Assembly: GCA_030267965.1 (NCBI GenBank) | Contig: BRYA01000064.1 | Coordinates: forward strand, 20,635 to 54,948 | From: Triparma columacea | Taxonomy: Eukaryota > Sar > Bolidophyceae > Parmales > Triparmaceae | Direction of reading: 5' to 3' | DNA length: 34,314 nucleotides | Part shown: piece after piece, positions 19,809 to 31,400 of the stretch | How positions within the stretch are numbered: position 1 is the first letter of the stretch | How the letters are laid out: every line of letters begins with the position of its first letter | Notes under the pieces: generated by a model | Databases searched by the model: none | What the model saw: the letters and a program-made list of their open reading frames with translations, nothing else | What the model was told of the DNA's origin: nothing | Position numbers and translations under genes: made by a program

Positions 19809-21913
19809 CTACTTACGATGCACGTTGTTCGCACTTGCCACAAACCCTAGGGCCAGCTTGATTGCTTCCTTTAGCATCACAAACGTAAAGTTGGTTTCTA
19901 ACCCTAGCGAAAACTGCAACAACTCGAGTCTGAGAGCTGGTTTTGACATTTTGGCGACGAGGCCAGACAAGTTTAAGAGCGTGTCCTCTACATTCTCACA
20001 GCGAGCGCTCTCTCGGAGCTGCATAGCAAACTTGGCCCGCTTCTCTATCGCCTCGTCCCCAAGAAATGCAGTCATCCTGCTGCTCATGTGGGGCTTTCCG
20101 TCACTCTTGATCGCCTTGCTCTGTTGCCTCCAGCTAGCCAAGCGAAACTTCAGACCCTTGTCATGCCCCACCCTGCACCATTCCTGTAGTGCGTCGGCGG
20201 CCTCCAAGAGGCGCTCTCGCGCTTGGCCGCTTTGCAGTGATCTGATAATCTCGGCGGCCCCCAGGACGATGAGGAGGCTGCAGTGAGCGAAGCGCGTCAG
20301 AGAAGATGCGTGTCGTCTCCTTTATCAGTATTGTACGAAATCAAAGTTCGTGTGACGCTCTTCTATCTCCTCACCTGTGATCTTTTGTGTTTTTCCGTAG
20401 CATGCTGGTATCGAGGGGAGGCGGGAGGGCGTTGTCATCGCCCTGTTGGACCCCACATATCGTGTAGAGCTCCACAAGCTGCCTTGCCGTTTTTGAATCG
20501 CCCGCCCTTATGCTATGGACCAACCCGTTGAAGGCGACTTTGCGGCTGGTTTCAAATGCAACCTTGTTCCCAACGTCGCTGTCGAGAGAGACGAGAAATA
20601 GAGCAGCGACGTCGTCGTCGCTGACACCGAATCCCCCCGCGAGCGCGGCGCACTCCTGTGCTGTCAAGCTCTTCTTCACGCTCTCATCCAAGGTCAGCAT
20701 GCAGTCTTCCAGGACGTGTCTGGATCGGAATGGGTTGACGAAGCAGCTTAGGTGCTTATAGAGCTGTAGTTGAAGGGCCGCGTTGATGCAGCGAGATCCA
20801 AACTTCGGATTGATGACAAAAAGAGGAAATTCCGAGGCGTTGGGGTCAATCTTCGTGAGTCTCATCCGAGCTCTGAGTAGGGAGCATAAAGCGAGGTAGG
20901 TGCAATTCCGGCAGAATAGCGCGATTGGTCTCCCCAGGCCCCTGTGCAGTGTAGGTTTGAACTGCTTGACATTGGTGTCGATGTCTTGGGCCTTGTCACC
21001 TCCGACATTGGCAATCAGCTCATTGTAAGGGACGTTAGAGGCTCCAACGAGGACGCGTCCCATAATCTCGTAGTCCTCCTGCTACAAAGATTGTAACGAG
21101 TCATAAACGTTCAAAAATGGGAAGCAAGGGAGGGAAGCAAGGGGTTAGAATTGTTAGTTATATTACGCACTTCGTACAACCCGTTCCTCTATTATTTCAT
21201 TATTATTATAAGTTACAATCTGTTCTCACCTGCTCCGTGTTCCCTGGTTGTGCGCCCTTAGCCGTGAACACGTCAGCAAAGCGGTTGTTCTGTTGCCTCA
21301 ACTCTTCAATAGACACGAGGTGCTTCTCCCTTCCGTTCAGTAAGTTTCCGAAGTTATCCATGTTGAACTCGGTCTTTGCTGCATAGCCGCTAGGCCAGGC
21401 CATCGTAGTTCGTGGTTGTTTGGGATCCAAGCGCTCTCCCTCCCCCTCGAGACTAGGAGGAAGCATCCAAATTAGACCCACAGGAAACTCATCCTCGCTC
21501 CCGTAAGCTCGCATAGCGACCCCTCTTGGCGGAAGAAGTGTAGTGCTTGTGGGAAACGCCTGCGCTCCACTCAAATTGGAGATCAATGTGGACCAACAAT
21601 TTTCAGTGTTCCTCACAGTCTTCACCAAAGCGTTCTGCGTCCTCAGCAACATCGAAACGTGCTCTTCAGCCGGCGTATACACCGCAGTTACCGGGGACGA
21701 TGAAAAGGAGGGCTTCGAAACCTCCTCGCAGAGGGCTTGGAAGTCATCGCTGGGGTCGAATTGAAGCCTTGGTAGGGCCTGGATCTCCTCCCTACGGCCT
21801 AAAGAGGAACTCCTCGAGCTCTCTGAATCAGACTTGTCGCGAAAGACAATTGACAGCGCATCTGTACGGTCTCGATTACGGCCTCGCTTCTGGGAGGGTA
21901 GTGGCTTCGACAT
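19809..21913 (-). CDS. unrecognised protein, 618 aa, three exons
   Basis: Exons 21913-21230, 21078-20375 and 20277-19809 join in frame (phases 0 and 2) and give 618 aa. The N-terminal 75 residues are Ser/Arg-rich and probably disordered. Then come a mixed region with FPVGLIWMLPPSLEGEGERL and FNMDNFGNLLNGREKHLVSI, and a helical C-terminal two thirds with many Leu/Ala helices (LTAQECAALAGGFGVSDDDV, KVAFNGLVHSIRAGDSKTAR, LGAAEIIRSLQSGQARERLL). The overall look is an alpha-solenoid or helical scaffold, but I cannot name a family and see no catalytic motif. The terminal codons CAT CGT AAG TAG also form a GTAAGT donor, so a further exon is conceivable. Only 42 bases separate it from the convergent BCDIN3D-like gene, which argues for the stop. 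Confidence 0.75.
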
Positions 21914-22190
21914 CTTCAGTTCGTCTGTTCGTCAGAATTGGTTCTCTGTGGTTCAAAAGAAAATTGGCACTGTCTGCAGGTTCCTTTATCGAATACTGTG
22001 GTATTTGAGGATGCTCGCTGAAGGAATGAGTCGAAGATAGGAACTAGGAGGGGAGGGGGGCAGGTTTTTGCTTTTGTTTTCACTCATCAAAACCCCAAAA
22101 TCACTTTCGGGCCCTTGGGACTCTCCCCTCCTCCACAACATCCTCTTCACAGAACAGTTAAGTTTGCACACAGTTTATTAGCGCATTGAG
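21914..22190. promoter_or_regulatory. divergent upstream region
   Basis: A 277-base gap between the starts of the 618-aa gene (-) and the large coiled-coil gene (+); both promoters should be here. No further gene is seen. A G-rich run (AGGAGGGGAGGGGGGCAGG) sits near 22047-22065. The assignment rests on layout only. Confidence 0.35.
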
Positions 22191-25100
22191 ATGGATCCGA
22201 GCACTTCGCTCGATCCGCTCAGCTTAGTGAACGATATTGGCGATGTCCCTCCTGAGAGATTGCGCTCTGCGGGGTCATTCAGGCACAACAGTAGGTCGAG
22301 GCAGCTTGGTAGTGGCAGCCGGGTGAGGATCCGAGACGGAGCCAATGGGAGTGTCGACACTCTTCGATCTTCTCTCTCGTCAAGCCGGGGATCCTCCCAA
22401 GTCGATCAGCTCCGGGCGAAGATTGCTGGGCACAATGAGTACTTTTCAAGGAACTTCCTCAGAGGGGGGGGAGGGATTGGGGTCAGGCCAGGGACTGCAC
22501 CCGCGAGCGGGTTCGTCAACCCCGGGGCATCAGTTGAAAGCCTCGAGTCTTTCGATCTTATAGCGATGAGCGAGGCCAGCCGTGCGGATGTGTTGAGATC
22601 CAACCAGGGGGTTGGGGGGGGGGGGCGAAGTATTCCCAGGGTCAGGTCGGCGAACCCCCGGAGTGCTTCTCCCGCAAGGGTCAATCCTCCGGTAAAACTC
22701 CAGAATTTATCCCACCCATCCTCGATAATTAGCAACTCTGGGCGCAACAAGATGAAGATGATGGCAGCGACGACAGCTTCTTCCCACAACTTTACAGTTT
22801 ACGCCGGTCCATCTGTCAACGACAGTGTGGGCAGCACGGTCTCCCGGCCTCATTTCTCTGGGAAGAACAGGGGGCATTTTGACACCTCCAACCTCAAGTA
22901 CAATTCTTTTGCGGACAAGGCCGAGAGGGTCTGGGAGGATGCCGTGGCTTCGGCCGCTTACGCCACGGGGAACAATCCGAGCGACGATGATTGGTCTCCC
23001 AACAACCTGAGGACTGCAGCCGCCTGCGAGGTGCTCCTGAACTTGACCGAGGTCATTGGGCGCTTCAAGAGCTTCATGGAGCCCATCACAAGGGAGATTA
23101 TCCGCAGCGTCTACAGGTGAGCTTGGATGCGGCGGGCGAGGCGAGGAATCGGAGGAGGCAGAGAAGACGGATGAGTCATTTCAACCCCCGTGCTCTGTGT
23201 CCTTCAAGATAATAACCCTCCATCCCCTTTTACCTCTCCTTTCTCACCCATCGCCTCTTCTCTTCCCCAGCGATCATTCGGCAATCTTGGAGGACCCTAG
23301 GATGACGAGGATGTCCCTTCAGGGAGGGACACTCAATGTCGACTTAGTAACTACGCTGTCGGAACAAAATCGTGATTTGAGAGATGAGATGAACATGCAC
23401 AGTAGCGGAGTTCAGTTCTCGGAGATGCTCAAAAAGCGAAACGCCGGGATATTTAAAGTCTTCCACCGGTCTAAGCTCGTCATTAGGGACATCATCTTCA
23501 ATGCTTGGGCGAAGTACATCAAGGAAAGGAGGACGCAACTCAAGAACTTCAGAACAAGGAAGCTCGCAAAGATCTTCAACCACTGGCACTATAATGCAAA
23601 GTACCTGAAGCTCATGTCGGATGACCCAGCGAGGGAATTCAAGAGGAAGTGGCAGGAGGTGGAGAGCGAAAACCAGTGGCTAGTGAGCGAGAGGGACAGG
23701 CTCATGGAGGAGGTTAGTAGGGGCTGAAGCGAAGCGCGAAGAGGGTTAAGGTAATATCGTCGAAACCTTCACTTACCCGCCCCCCATTTCGTCGCAGCTT
23801 GAGCTCTGCCTGATGCAGAAGGGCGAGTCAAGGTAAGAATAAGAATGGATGAGAAATTGAAGGGGAATCCCCCTTGCCAGGTTTGCTCCTGCAAATGCAA
23901 AGTAAAAGTAAAAGTAAATTCTCATTATTCTCATCTAACACATACTCACACGATAACCTCTCAGCCAAGAAGTTGCCGCGCTGTACCATATACTTGAGGA
24001 GAGAAATGCCGCCAACCCCGCCCACTTTCACAACCCAGACACGGTCAGCAGTTCCCCATCCCACAAGGTCGGCCACCACGACAGGAGGAGCACGTTGAAA
24101 CTTGATGCGTCCCCCCTCAATGACGGACGGAGGCTGAGCAAGGTTCCGGCCCACCTTGATATCAACTCAAACAAACATAGCAAAGAGCAAATGGAGGTCG
24201 CAGTTAGGAACAAGATCCAGCACATGAAAGAGAAAGGGCTCCTCCATGACATTGAGGACCAAATTATGATCGAGCGAGACATGGTCAAAGCGAAGCTGCA
24301 GCGCAGTAGAGTCGACTCCACGGAGAAGCCCATGGCCGCCCGTATTGAGGACAAGGATGAGCGCATCAAGCAGCTGGAGGTGCAGTACCACAAGGCTTCG
24401 GAGCTTCTTCAGCAGTCAGAGAATGAAATTATCAGGCTGACGAAGGAGAATGCCGAGAAAAGCGAAGAGATCCAGGATCTAGAGAGCGAACTTTGTATTT
24501 TGGTGCCCGCTCGAAGGGAACTGCGACAGAGCACTACGAGGGCTGCCGTGAACAGGGCCCTTGCGGAAAGTTTTTATAACAAGGCCTGTCAGACCCCCGA
24601 CGTGTGGGAGTGGGACCACAAAATGACTTCCGCAGAGAGGAAGGAACAGGAGATGAAGGACATGGAGGAGATGAAGGTCATGCTTGCCAACGATCTCCTC
24701 TCCAAGAAGAAGTCTGCGGCGAAGCAGTCCACCTCCGAGGGGGCTGATCCCGAGAGGAGGCGGAGAAGCACCGCAAGGGTGGAGGCGAGGATGATGCACC
24801 TTACTCAGAATATCCTGACCACCGACGGGCCGGGAGGGAAACGGACAAGCGGGAGGGCGAAGGTACTGAGCGTTGATGAAGTGGGGCAGGTGTCGGAGGC
24901 TTTCGCCCACCCCCTGAAGAACTTGGGCAACTTCAAGAAGAGCCTGGGGTGTGATATGATCCTGAGCCTCGCTGGGGTGCCAAACGTGACGGTTCCCGCA
25001 ATGAGCATGTCCTCGGCTGAAGAAATCTGCCTAATGTGCTGGAGGGAGAAGCTTGAGGTCGACGAACAGGCGGTCCTGAACGGTGACAAGCTGCCCCCGC

Positions 25101-26803
25101 TCCCTGAGGTCGCCCTGGAGTACCTGGTAAAGCAATACCAGTACAGGAGCGTTGCAATGAAGATGTTCAGAAGCTTCCTTTGGGCTTGCTCAGAGTACAG
25201 GAAAAAGAGCCTACAGCTCAAGTTCATGTGGTCCCTGCTGAACTTGGACCGCGACAAGAAGGGCAGCATCCATAGTTCTGGGAAGGGGGGGCTAGCAGTC
25301 GGGAGTATGAGCCCAGGGAGCGCCATCAGGAGTCTCGTAGAACACGCTGGCGGTTCGGAGGGGAAGAGGAGCGGAGGGAGGTACACGAAGCTTTTGAAGG
25401 GGAAGAAGAAGATAGGCTTCACTGGGGAGGAAATTCAAGAGGACATCGCAGTCTACGATGCCGCCAAGGTCCAGTTCTTTTTCAACTTCCTCAGGCGCTT
25501 CTTTTTTGAGCCTGTGGACATGTATGATTGCTTGACTATGAAGGAAGACACAGGTCATGTTCTGCTCAGGTGAGAGGGTGTGGATGCCCACCGGTTTGCG
25601 AGTTGTGGGCTGACTGGGTGGCGTTAAGGGGTAGTGGTCTTGATGGGTGCCCACCGGTTTGCGAGTTGTGGGCTGACTGGGTGGCGTTAAGGGGTAGTGG
25701 TCTTGATGGTGCCCACCGGTTTGCGAGTTGTGGGCTGGCTGACTGTCGACGCTTCGCGAGATGTGGGCTGACTGTCAATGCTTCACTCTGCATCGCTTCG
25801 CATCCCTCATCGCTCCTCCTCTCCACTCAAACAAACCCCACACACACTCGCTCGTTGCAGGAGCGCCTGCCAGGAAGCGCTTGAGGAATCTTTCTCCTTC
25901 CTGAGGGAAAGGCAAAGGGCAAAATTCGACAAGCTGGCGGGCCAACTCGCGGCCCTCCCGAACGTCCCCATGAAGACCCACGATGGGGCAGGAGTGAAGT
26001 TCGACGCCGCCATGGAACTCTTCATGGGGGCGTTTGGCATGGAGAGGGAGGCTAGTGGGAGCTCAGCGAGGGAAATTGCCGCCTACAAGAGCAGACAAAA
26101 ATTGAGCAGGCTGTTCAAGGAGGCCAAGTTTGGCATCGTGGCCTTCAAGCTGAAGCACATCAACCTGCTCATGGCCGCCTTCAGCAGGTACGACAAGATG
26201 AAGAACAGGAAAGACACCAGGGGACTGTACACCTTTAAGGACTTCAAAGATTTGCTCAAGCTGGGCGTCGGGGTGGACCTCTCCCTCTGGGGTGTCGACG
26301 GCATGGGGGAGAGGAAGGCGCTGAACCTCTTCAATGCCTGGCACAACAACATGGAAGCGGAGACGGGGTGGGAGGAGTACCTCGAGGAACACAGGATGCT
26401 GGACAGCGAGGGGGAGGACATGGCGAGCTTCAGGGCGATGCAGAAAAAGGTCAACGAGCACAAATGGATAAACGACACAAGGAGCGAGGGGGAAAAGAGG
26501 AAGAGCGTCATGCTCCACCATGAGAGCATCAAAGATTTGGAACAAAAGAAGCAGGCCCACCACAAGCACCACAAGCTAGCCAACGACATTAAGAACACCT
26601 TCTATAAACTCAGTCACGGCAACAACCAGGAGGCAGCCTTTGCAGAGAAGCTGGAGGTCAGCAGGGGAGCCTGGGCCGCCAAAGTCAGCTTCGCCAAGAC
26701 CCTCTACAGTCACGACATCTACGTGAGCGAATCGTCGGTTTTTGTCGATGTCAAAAAGGGACTGAAAGAGAGCGAGAGCGAGAGCGAGAGACAGGAGCAT
26801 TGA
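22191..26803 (+). CDS. large coiled-coil protein with Sfi1-like and EF-hand-like motifs, 1316 aa
   Basis: Exons 22191-23116, 23271-23712, 23798-23832, 23965-25569 and 25861-26803; all phases agree. Residues 1-300 are Ser/Arg/Gly-rich and disordered. Residues about 370-425 carry two Trp-centred helices, DIIFNAWAKYIKERR (W388) and KIFNHWHYNAKYLK (W414), spaced like the centrin-binding repeats of Sfi1. Coiled coil dominates about 425-680. Near residue 896 NLDRDKKGSI resembles an EF-hand loop, with a second helical domain to about 1000. The C-terminal 310 residues are helical and His/Lys/Glu-rich, ending in Ser-Glu repeats. It may be a basal-body, centrosomal or flagellar protein, but that is inference from motif type; no single family is recognised. 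The third exon is only 35 bases. The last intron contains a tandem repeat (separate entry). Confidence 0.82.
25585..25770. repeat. 63-bp tandem repeat inside an intron
   Basis: Within intron 25570-25860 of the large coiled-coil gene, a unit starting TGCCCACCGGTTTGCGAGTT begins at 25585, 25648 and 25710. The first two copies are 63 and 62 bases, nearly identical, differing by one G in a GGGT run. The third stops after about 30 bases and is followed by a degenerate partial copy (TTCGCGAGATGTGGGCTGAC) near 25750. The unit has open frames in both directions, but they lie in the intron and are not coding. Confidence 0.9.
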
Positions 26804-27538
26804 TGGAGAAGCAGGAGGAGGAGGGGGGAGGGTGGGAAGAGCGAGAAAATGATTCTAAACAAGCTACGCATCTCTTTACCTGTGACAAAAAAGCAGGCCA
26901 GCACCGGCCACGCAATTATCGATAGAAAAATCAGAAAGTTTCGACAGAATATTCACACCTATTAAACTTACCAAGGTCTCACTCCGACGCCTTAGCACTC
27001 AAAGAAATCAAAATCAATCGCTTTCGCTCGCATCATGTTTCAAAAGTATTCTAAATTCTTCATCGTTACCTCAGTATATTTTATTACCTATCAAAATCTT
27101 AACTTTGATTTAAAAACTTACAAAATCTTATATAGAAAAATATTTTACACCTGCGAAATTTCAAATATTTCTTTAGGTTATATAAATTCATTAAAATATT
27201 TTTAAGTAATTGATTTCAAATAATTGCATATATCAAGTTACATTTGAGACATTAATAAAATTATATTCTTGATATGTCAAAACAAGTTTTAAATTATCAC
27301 ATATACTAAAAAAAGGTATAAAATTGATTACTAATAATATATTAAATTTTGTAGGTATAAAATAGACAATTAAATTTTGCCAATTTTCGATTTGCAAAAA
27401 ATCTGGAGGAGGAGGACAAAATTGGCCGAAAACGTCTCTAAATATAGTTCGACTCCACCACTCTACCCCAATAGCTATTTATAAATTGTTGTAGGTACAC
27501 GAAGTTGCTCACAAACCAAAATTGGTAACTTCACTACA
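26804..27538. other. long intergenic region with very AT-rich core
   Basis: This 735-base gap is the longest in the window. Bases 27061-27360 are about 18% G+C by hand count (55 of 300), whereas flanking genes are well above 50%. The core holds runs such as AATATTTTTAAGTAATTG and no open frame or recognisable RNA gene. The edges are fairly sharp, near 26990 and 27400. The last 100 bases before 27539 should contain the promoter of the ferredoxin-like gene, including TATTTATAAATTG near 27475. Confidence 0.8.
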
Positions 27539-28379
27539 ATGCCTCGGAAAATGAAGGGCCTGATCGCGGTCATTTTTACTCTAAGCCAGGCTCTGATATC
27601 CCCAACCCCGAAAGTAGTCAATGTATGCACAGGAAAGAGCTGCAGGTCTGGAGGTTCCCTCCAAACGATTGAAAGTTTCAGGTGAGACGAGGCAAGGAGA
27701 TAAGCACATCGACTTTGTGAAGTCCCCCAATCTCACTTCGACCCTAACACCCCCCCCCCCCAGGCTCCTACGAGGGGATGATAGCTTTGAGGTGGTTGCT
27801 GATGGGTCGTGCACGTCAAACTGTGGGAAGGGTCCTAATGTGTGGGTGAATGATGGAAGAATATACAACGGTGTCGATTCTGACGAAATATCACTCCTCT
27901 CTGCCATCCTTGAGATTGAGGTTGGTACTTCAGAATCTCCTAAAATTCTTTCGTCGTTGGAGAAGTACGTAGCACTATTGTCTACCTCTCACCCTCCCCC
28001 CTCGTCGTTCGACGGCATTGTTGAGGTGCTGAAGTCTAGCAAATTCACGTACGCGCTCGCTAGTGTATTGTTGTCTCGTGCCGAATCTTATAGGTGAGGG
28101 TTGAAAAATGCTATGTCATGCATTGTACCCACGTGACCCACCCCTAACCCCCAACCCCAACCCAGACCAATCTGCATGGACTCGGCTCTGGAGGATTCCC
28201 TTGCCGCGACCTCCTGCTGCCCCACACACCCCCGTGCATATCGTGTCTTGGCTGATTTTTATGAAGACAGGCACAACATCAAGGGCGCCACTGAGGCCCT
28301 CAAGAAGCACTATGATATCCACCCAGAGCTCAGTAAATCTAAGTTGCTGAATGAGATAAGGAAGTTGGAGGAGTCGTAG
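27539..28379 (+). CDS. thioredoxin-like [2Fe-2S] ferredoxin with C-terminal helical repeat and N-terminal presequence
   Basis: Exons 27539-27681, 27764-28093 and 28166-28379 give 228 aa; both junctions split Arg codons (AG|G and AG|A). Residues 5-20 (MKGLIAVIFTLSQALI) form a signal-peptide-like hydrophobic segment, consistent with ER entry or with plastid import in a secondary alga, although no clear ASAF-type cleavage motif is seen. The ferredoxin part has the four cysteines of the NuoE/24-kDa thioredoxin-like cluster: VCTGKSC (C30, C35; C-x4-C) and SCTSNC (C64, C68; C-x3-C), with GPNVWVNDGRIYNGV after them. The C-terminal part (about 125-228) is helical and TPR-like (PRAYRVLADFYEDRHNIKGA). 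It is probably a small electron carrier; the partner is unknown. The 3' splice tract of intron 1 is a run of C. Confidence 0.82.
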
Positions 28380-28480
28380 GGGGGGTTCATTCTTCAACAA
28401 TATCCTGGGAAGCCTATTCGATGTTTTGTGTACAATACTTTTTTACCTTTATTCACCGTCTGTTAGCACATTCGTCACAA

Positions 28481-31400
28481 TCATGACTGTTTGAACTTTT
28501 TCCTTTTCCTCTTGGGAGCGAATACCTTCTTGGCCTCCCGAGTTGCCAGCCCCCCTGAGCAGAGTTTCTGTATCACGACCTTCTTCAGGATGTTCCTAAT
28601 CATATCCTCAGAGAGGTACTGCGGTGCGGCGGAGCGATAATTGGTTGGCACGGTCATAATCTTCGCGGTAAAAAAAACCTTCTCGCCGTCCTCTCACCTC
28701 GTCGCGGAGAACTTCCTTGGCCTGCTTTATGCTAATGGGCATTGAACGCATTTGTCTCATATTGAGTGTAGCGCTCATACGCCTATAATCCTTCAACGCA
28801 TCTCCGGTATTTCGTCTTTGCAGAATTATTGTGTCGTCATCGTCGCCCTTCTCCGCGTAAACCTTCGTCCTTGAGCACCCCATTATTCTTGTGACCCATT
28901 TAACTTTCTTTTTGATTGTCCTAAAAAAAAATACCTTCAGGCTGTGAGGCAGCGTATCACTCTCCTCTCTGTCTCTCGTGTGGATGTTATAGGCGTCAAG
29001 GACGATGCCCAAGCTCAGGTTGATCATCAGTATCGTAACAACGCTCCCGTAGAGCATACAAAGAAGCCAACCAAGGGTGCGGAGTTCCAAATTCGTCATC
29101 GCTTCGAACCCAACGATTAATAGCAAGAGCTCTTTGAAGCTGCCCCAGAATGTGGAAAATGTCTCATTTTGGGTCCCAAGCATGTAGTGAAAGACGGTCG
29201 CAAAAACCGTTGTGAACATCGTCAGAACAACGACCCAGTGGTAGATATCGACAAGCCCCGTCCACAGGGTCTCTGTCAGAATACTCAACCTTTTGTGAAA
29301 CGACAGAATCAAGAAGCACCGTAGAAGCCCAATGACGCTAAAGGCAATATTCATGAACTAGAATCAGTGAGCGGAGCGAAGCGGGTTACCGCGAAAAGTG
29401 AGAAAGAGCATGACAGCAAAGTTGAAACTATAGAACGCAAAACAACACCGAGCATGGCAGTAAAGTTGAAACTATAGAACGCAAAACAACACCTCGAACC
29501 CTCCAACGATAATGCGACTCCTTTCGAAATTGATTTGGCCATCGCACCGCTCTCACCTCAAAGGCGCTATACAGAAACTTCATCCAAATGAAACGGAACA
29601 GTCCCATGACCAAATTTTGAAACTGGTCTGCACCCAACTAAAGGATCCGCGTTGACGATGGAATCTAGGTCAAAGGTCGAGCTGTACCCGTGAATGAATA
29701 GGTTCAGTAGGGTAATGAGCAAGTAGAAAATGCTCGAGAAGATCGTCACTGTGTTGCCAAGGTGAAAGCCCTCCCTTCTGATCTCAAAAATGGCCCTTCC
29801 GAAGAGTTCGACAGCGAAAACGATGCATATAACCTCTAGGTAGTCAACAGTTGTCCAACTACCTTCCGAGAGGTTGAGCCGGTAGGCTTGACAGTCGAAT
29901 TCCACCTTTACATCACCAGTCTCTAGGAAATCAAACGAAAGCTCCGCTATGGCGAAAGTTCCCCCATCTACGTTTCCATTGAATACAGGCAAAATGATGG
30001 CCAAATTGTCAACGCGGAGCGGATTGTACGGGTCGTTGAATAAGAGCCTGTTCTGCTCGATACTGCAAAACGTTTGTTTCAGGCCCACGTTCCACTGCCC
30101 GGCATCTATGAGGTCGACGTGAGAATCTGCTTCTTCAAAGTACTCCAACGGATACTTGCCGGGGATGTCCACATCTTCGACATGTTGCTTTGATCCCTTG
30201 CAGGAAGGAAATACTGTTCGATGGGTGGCATCATTCTTCTCGCATTCCTCTTTTCTACTCAGCTTGTATTTTAGCAAAAAACTCCCCCCGATAATCCTGT
30301 GCTCACCAATCCAGCCCCCCTCGAGTTTTACCTCTGCTTCCTCGAAAGTCTTGGCTGGTCTTGTGACCTCAACTCCACCTGACAATCCTGTCACAAAATT
30401 CTTGGAGACCTCTGCGAAAAGAGGAACGGGTTAGGGAGTGGGTCAATGGGCGAGACTTATGTCAAGAGAGGTTGAGCAATCTCCGCTGTCGAACGAAAAA
30501 GCTTGGCAGTCAACCGAAACGTCACATTCTCCATTCTGGGAAAATATCTCATAGAGGGAAGTACAATCTGGCAATTGCCATTCTACGCACATAGAATGGG
30601 GGCTGCAGTTTCCGTGGCAGTCGCAGAAAGGGGAATTGCCGTTTGCGTCGGCTGAAATAGAAGGGGCCCAGTCGCTGCAATCACCGCCATCAAAGTCGTG
30701 ACGTCTACAATTGAACGTGGGGTCGCAATTTCCATCCCCAATCTTCGACGACGCTTCACAGTAAGCCCAAGGCGACTCCACGCAGTTCATGACTGTGTCG
30801 GAGGAGCAGGTCGCATCAAGACTCAGATCCGAAGAGTCACTGCCCCCTTCATCATCCGCCAAAGCGGCGAGGCACATTTCGGTCTCAACGTTTTGGAAAA
30901 AGTCACAGTTGAAGTTGAAACTATAAGAAAGCGAAGAAGTATCTCCGTCGATGGAAAATTCTCCAACTAAATTGATGACGCCGGGAGCGAGGCAAATTAG
31001 GTATTCGGCAGCGTCCATACAATTGTATAGCACCACCCCTTCAACCTCCTGGGTGCTTATAGAGCTGCACGTCCGTCTGTTGTATTTCCGGCCATCACAA
31101 TCGACGATGAAGTCCATTCCGAAATTCGGCTGAGGTTTTCCGAAGACGTCCCCTAACTCTGCCACTACCATTTCAGCAAACCTCTCAGTTACGCCACCCT
31201 CACTACGCAGGGTATCAGTGTCAGTCCACGCCAAGCTGCATCTGTTGGAAAGGCTTTCACGAAAAGCGTTCGTGTCCATGTTCGCACGCTCAGGATTAAA
31301 TGTGAGCGCGTTAGAACGCTTATCCAAAAAATTATCGGAATTGAGACACGCGGTGCAGCCGTCATCCACCAAAAATGGGCATGTATCGGCTTCAAGACAG

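Noticed and set aside
25528..25884. Open frames across the tandem repeat, with repeated peptides on both strands
   Set aside because: They fall in an intron bounded by clear GTGAGA and TTGCAG sites that join two long coding exons in phase; the repeated peptides only mirror the DNA repeat.
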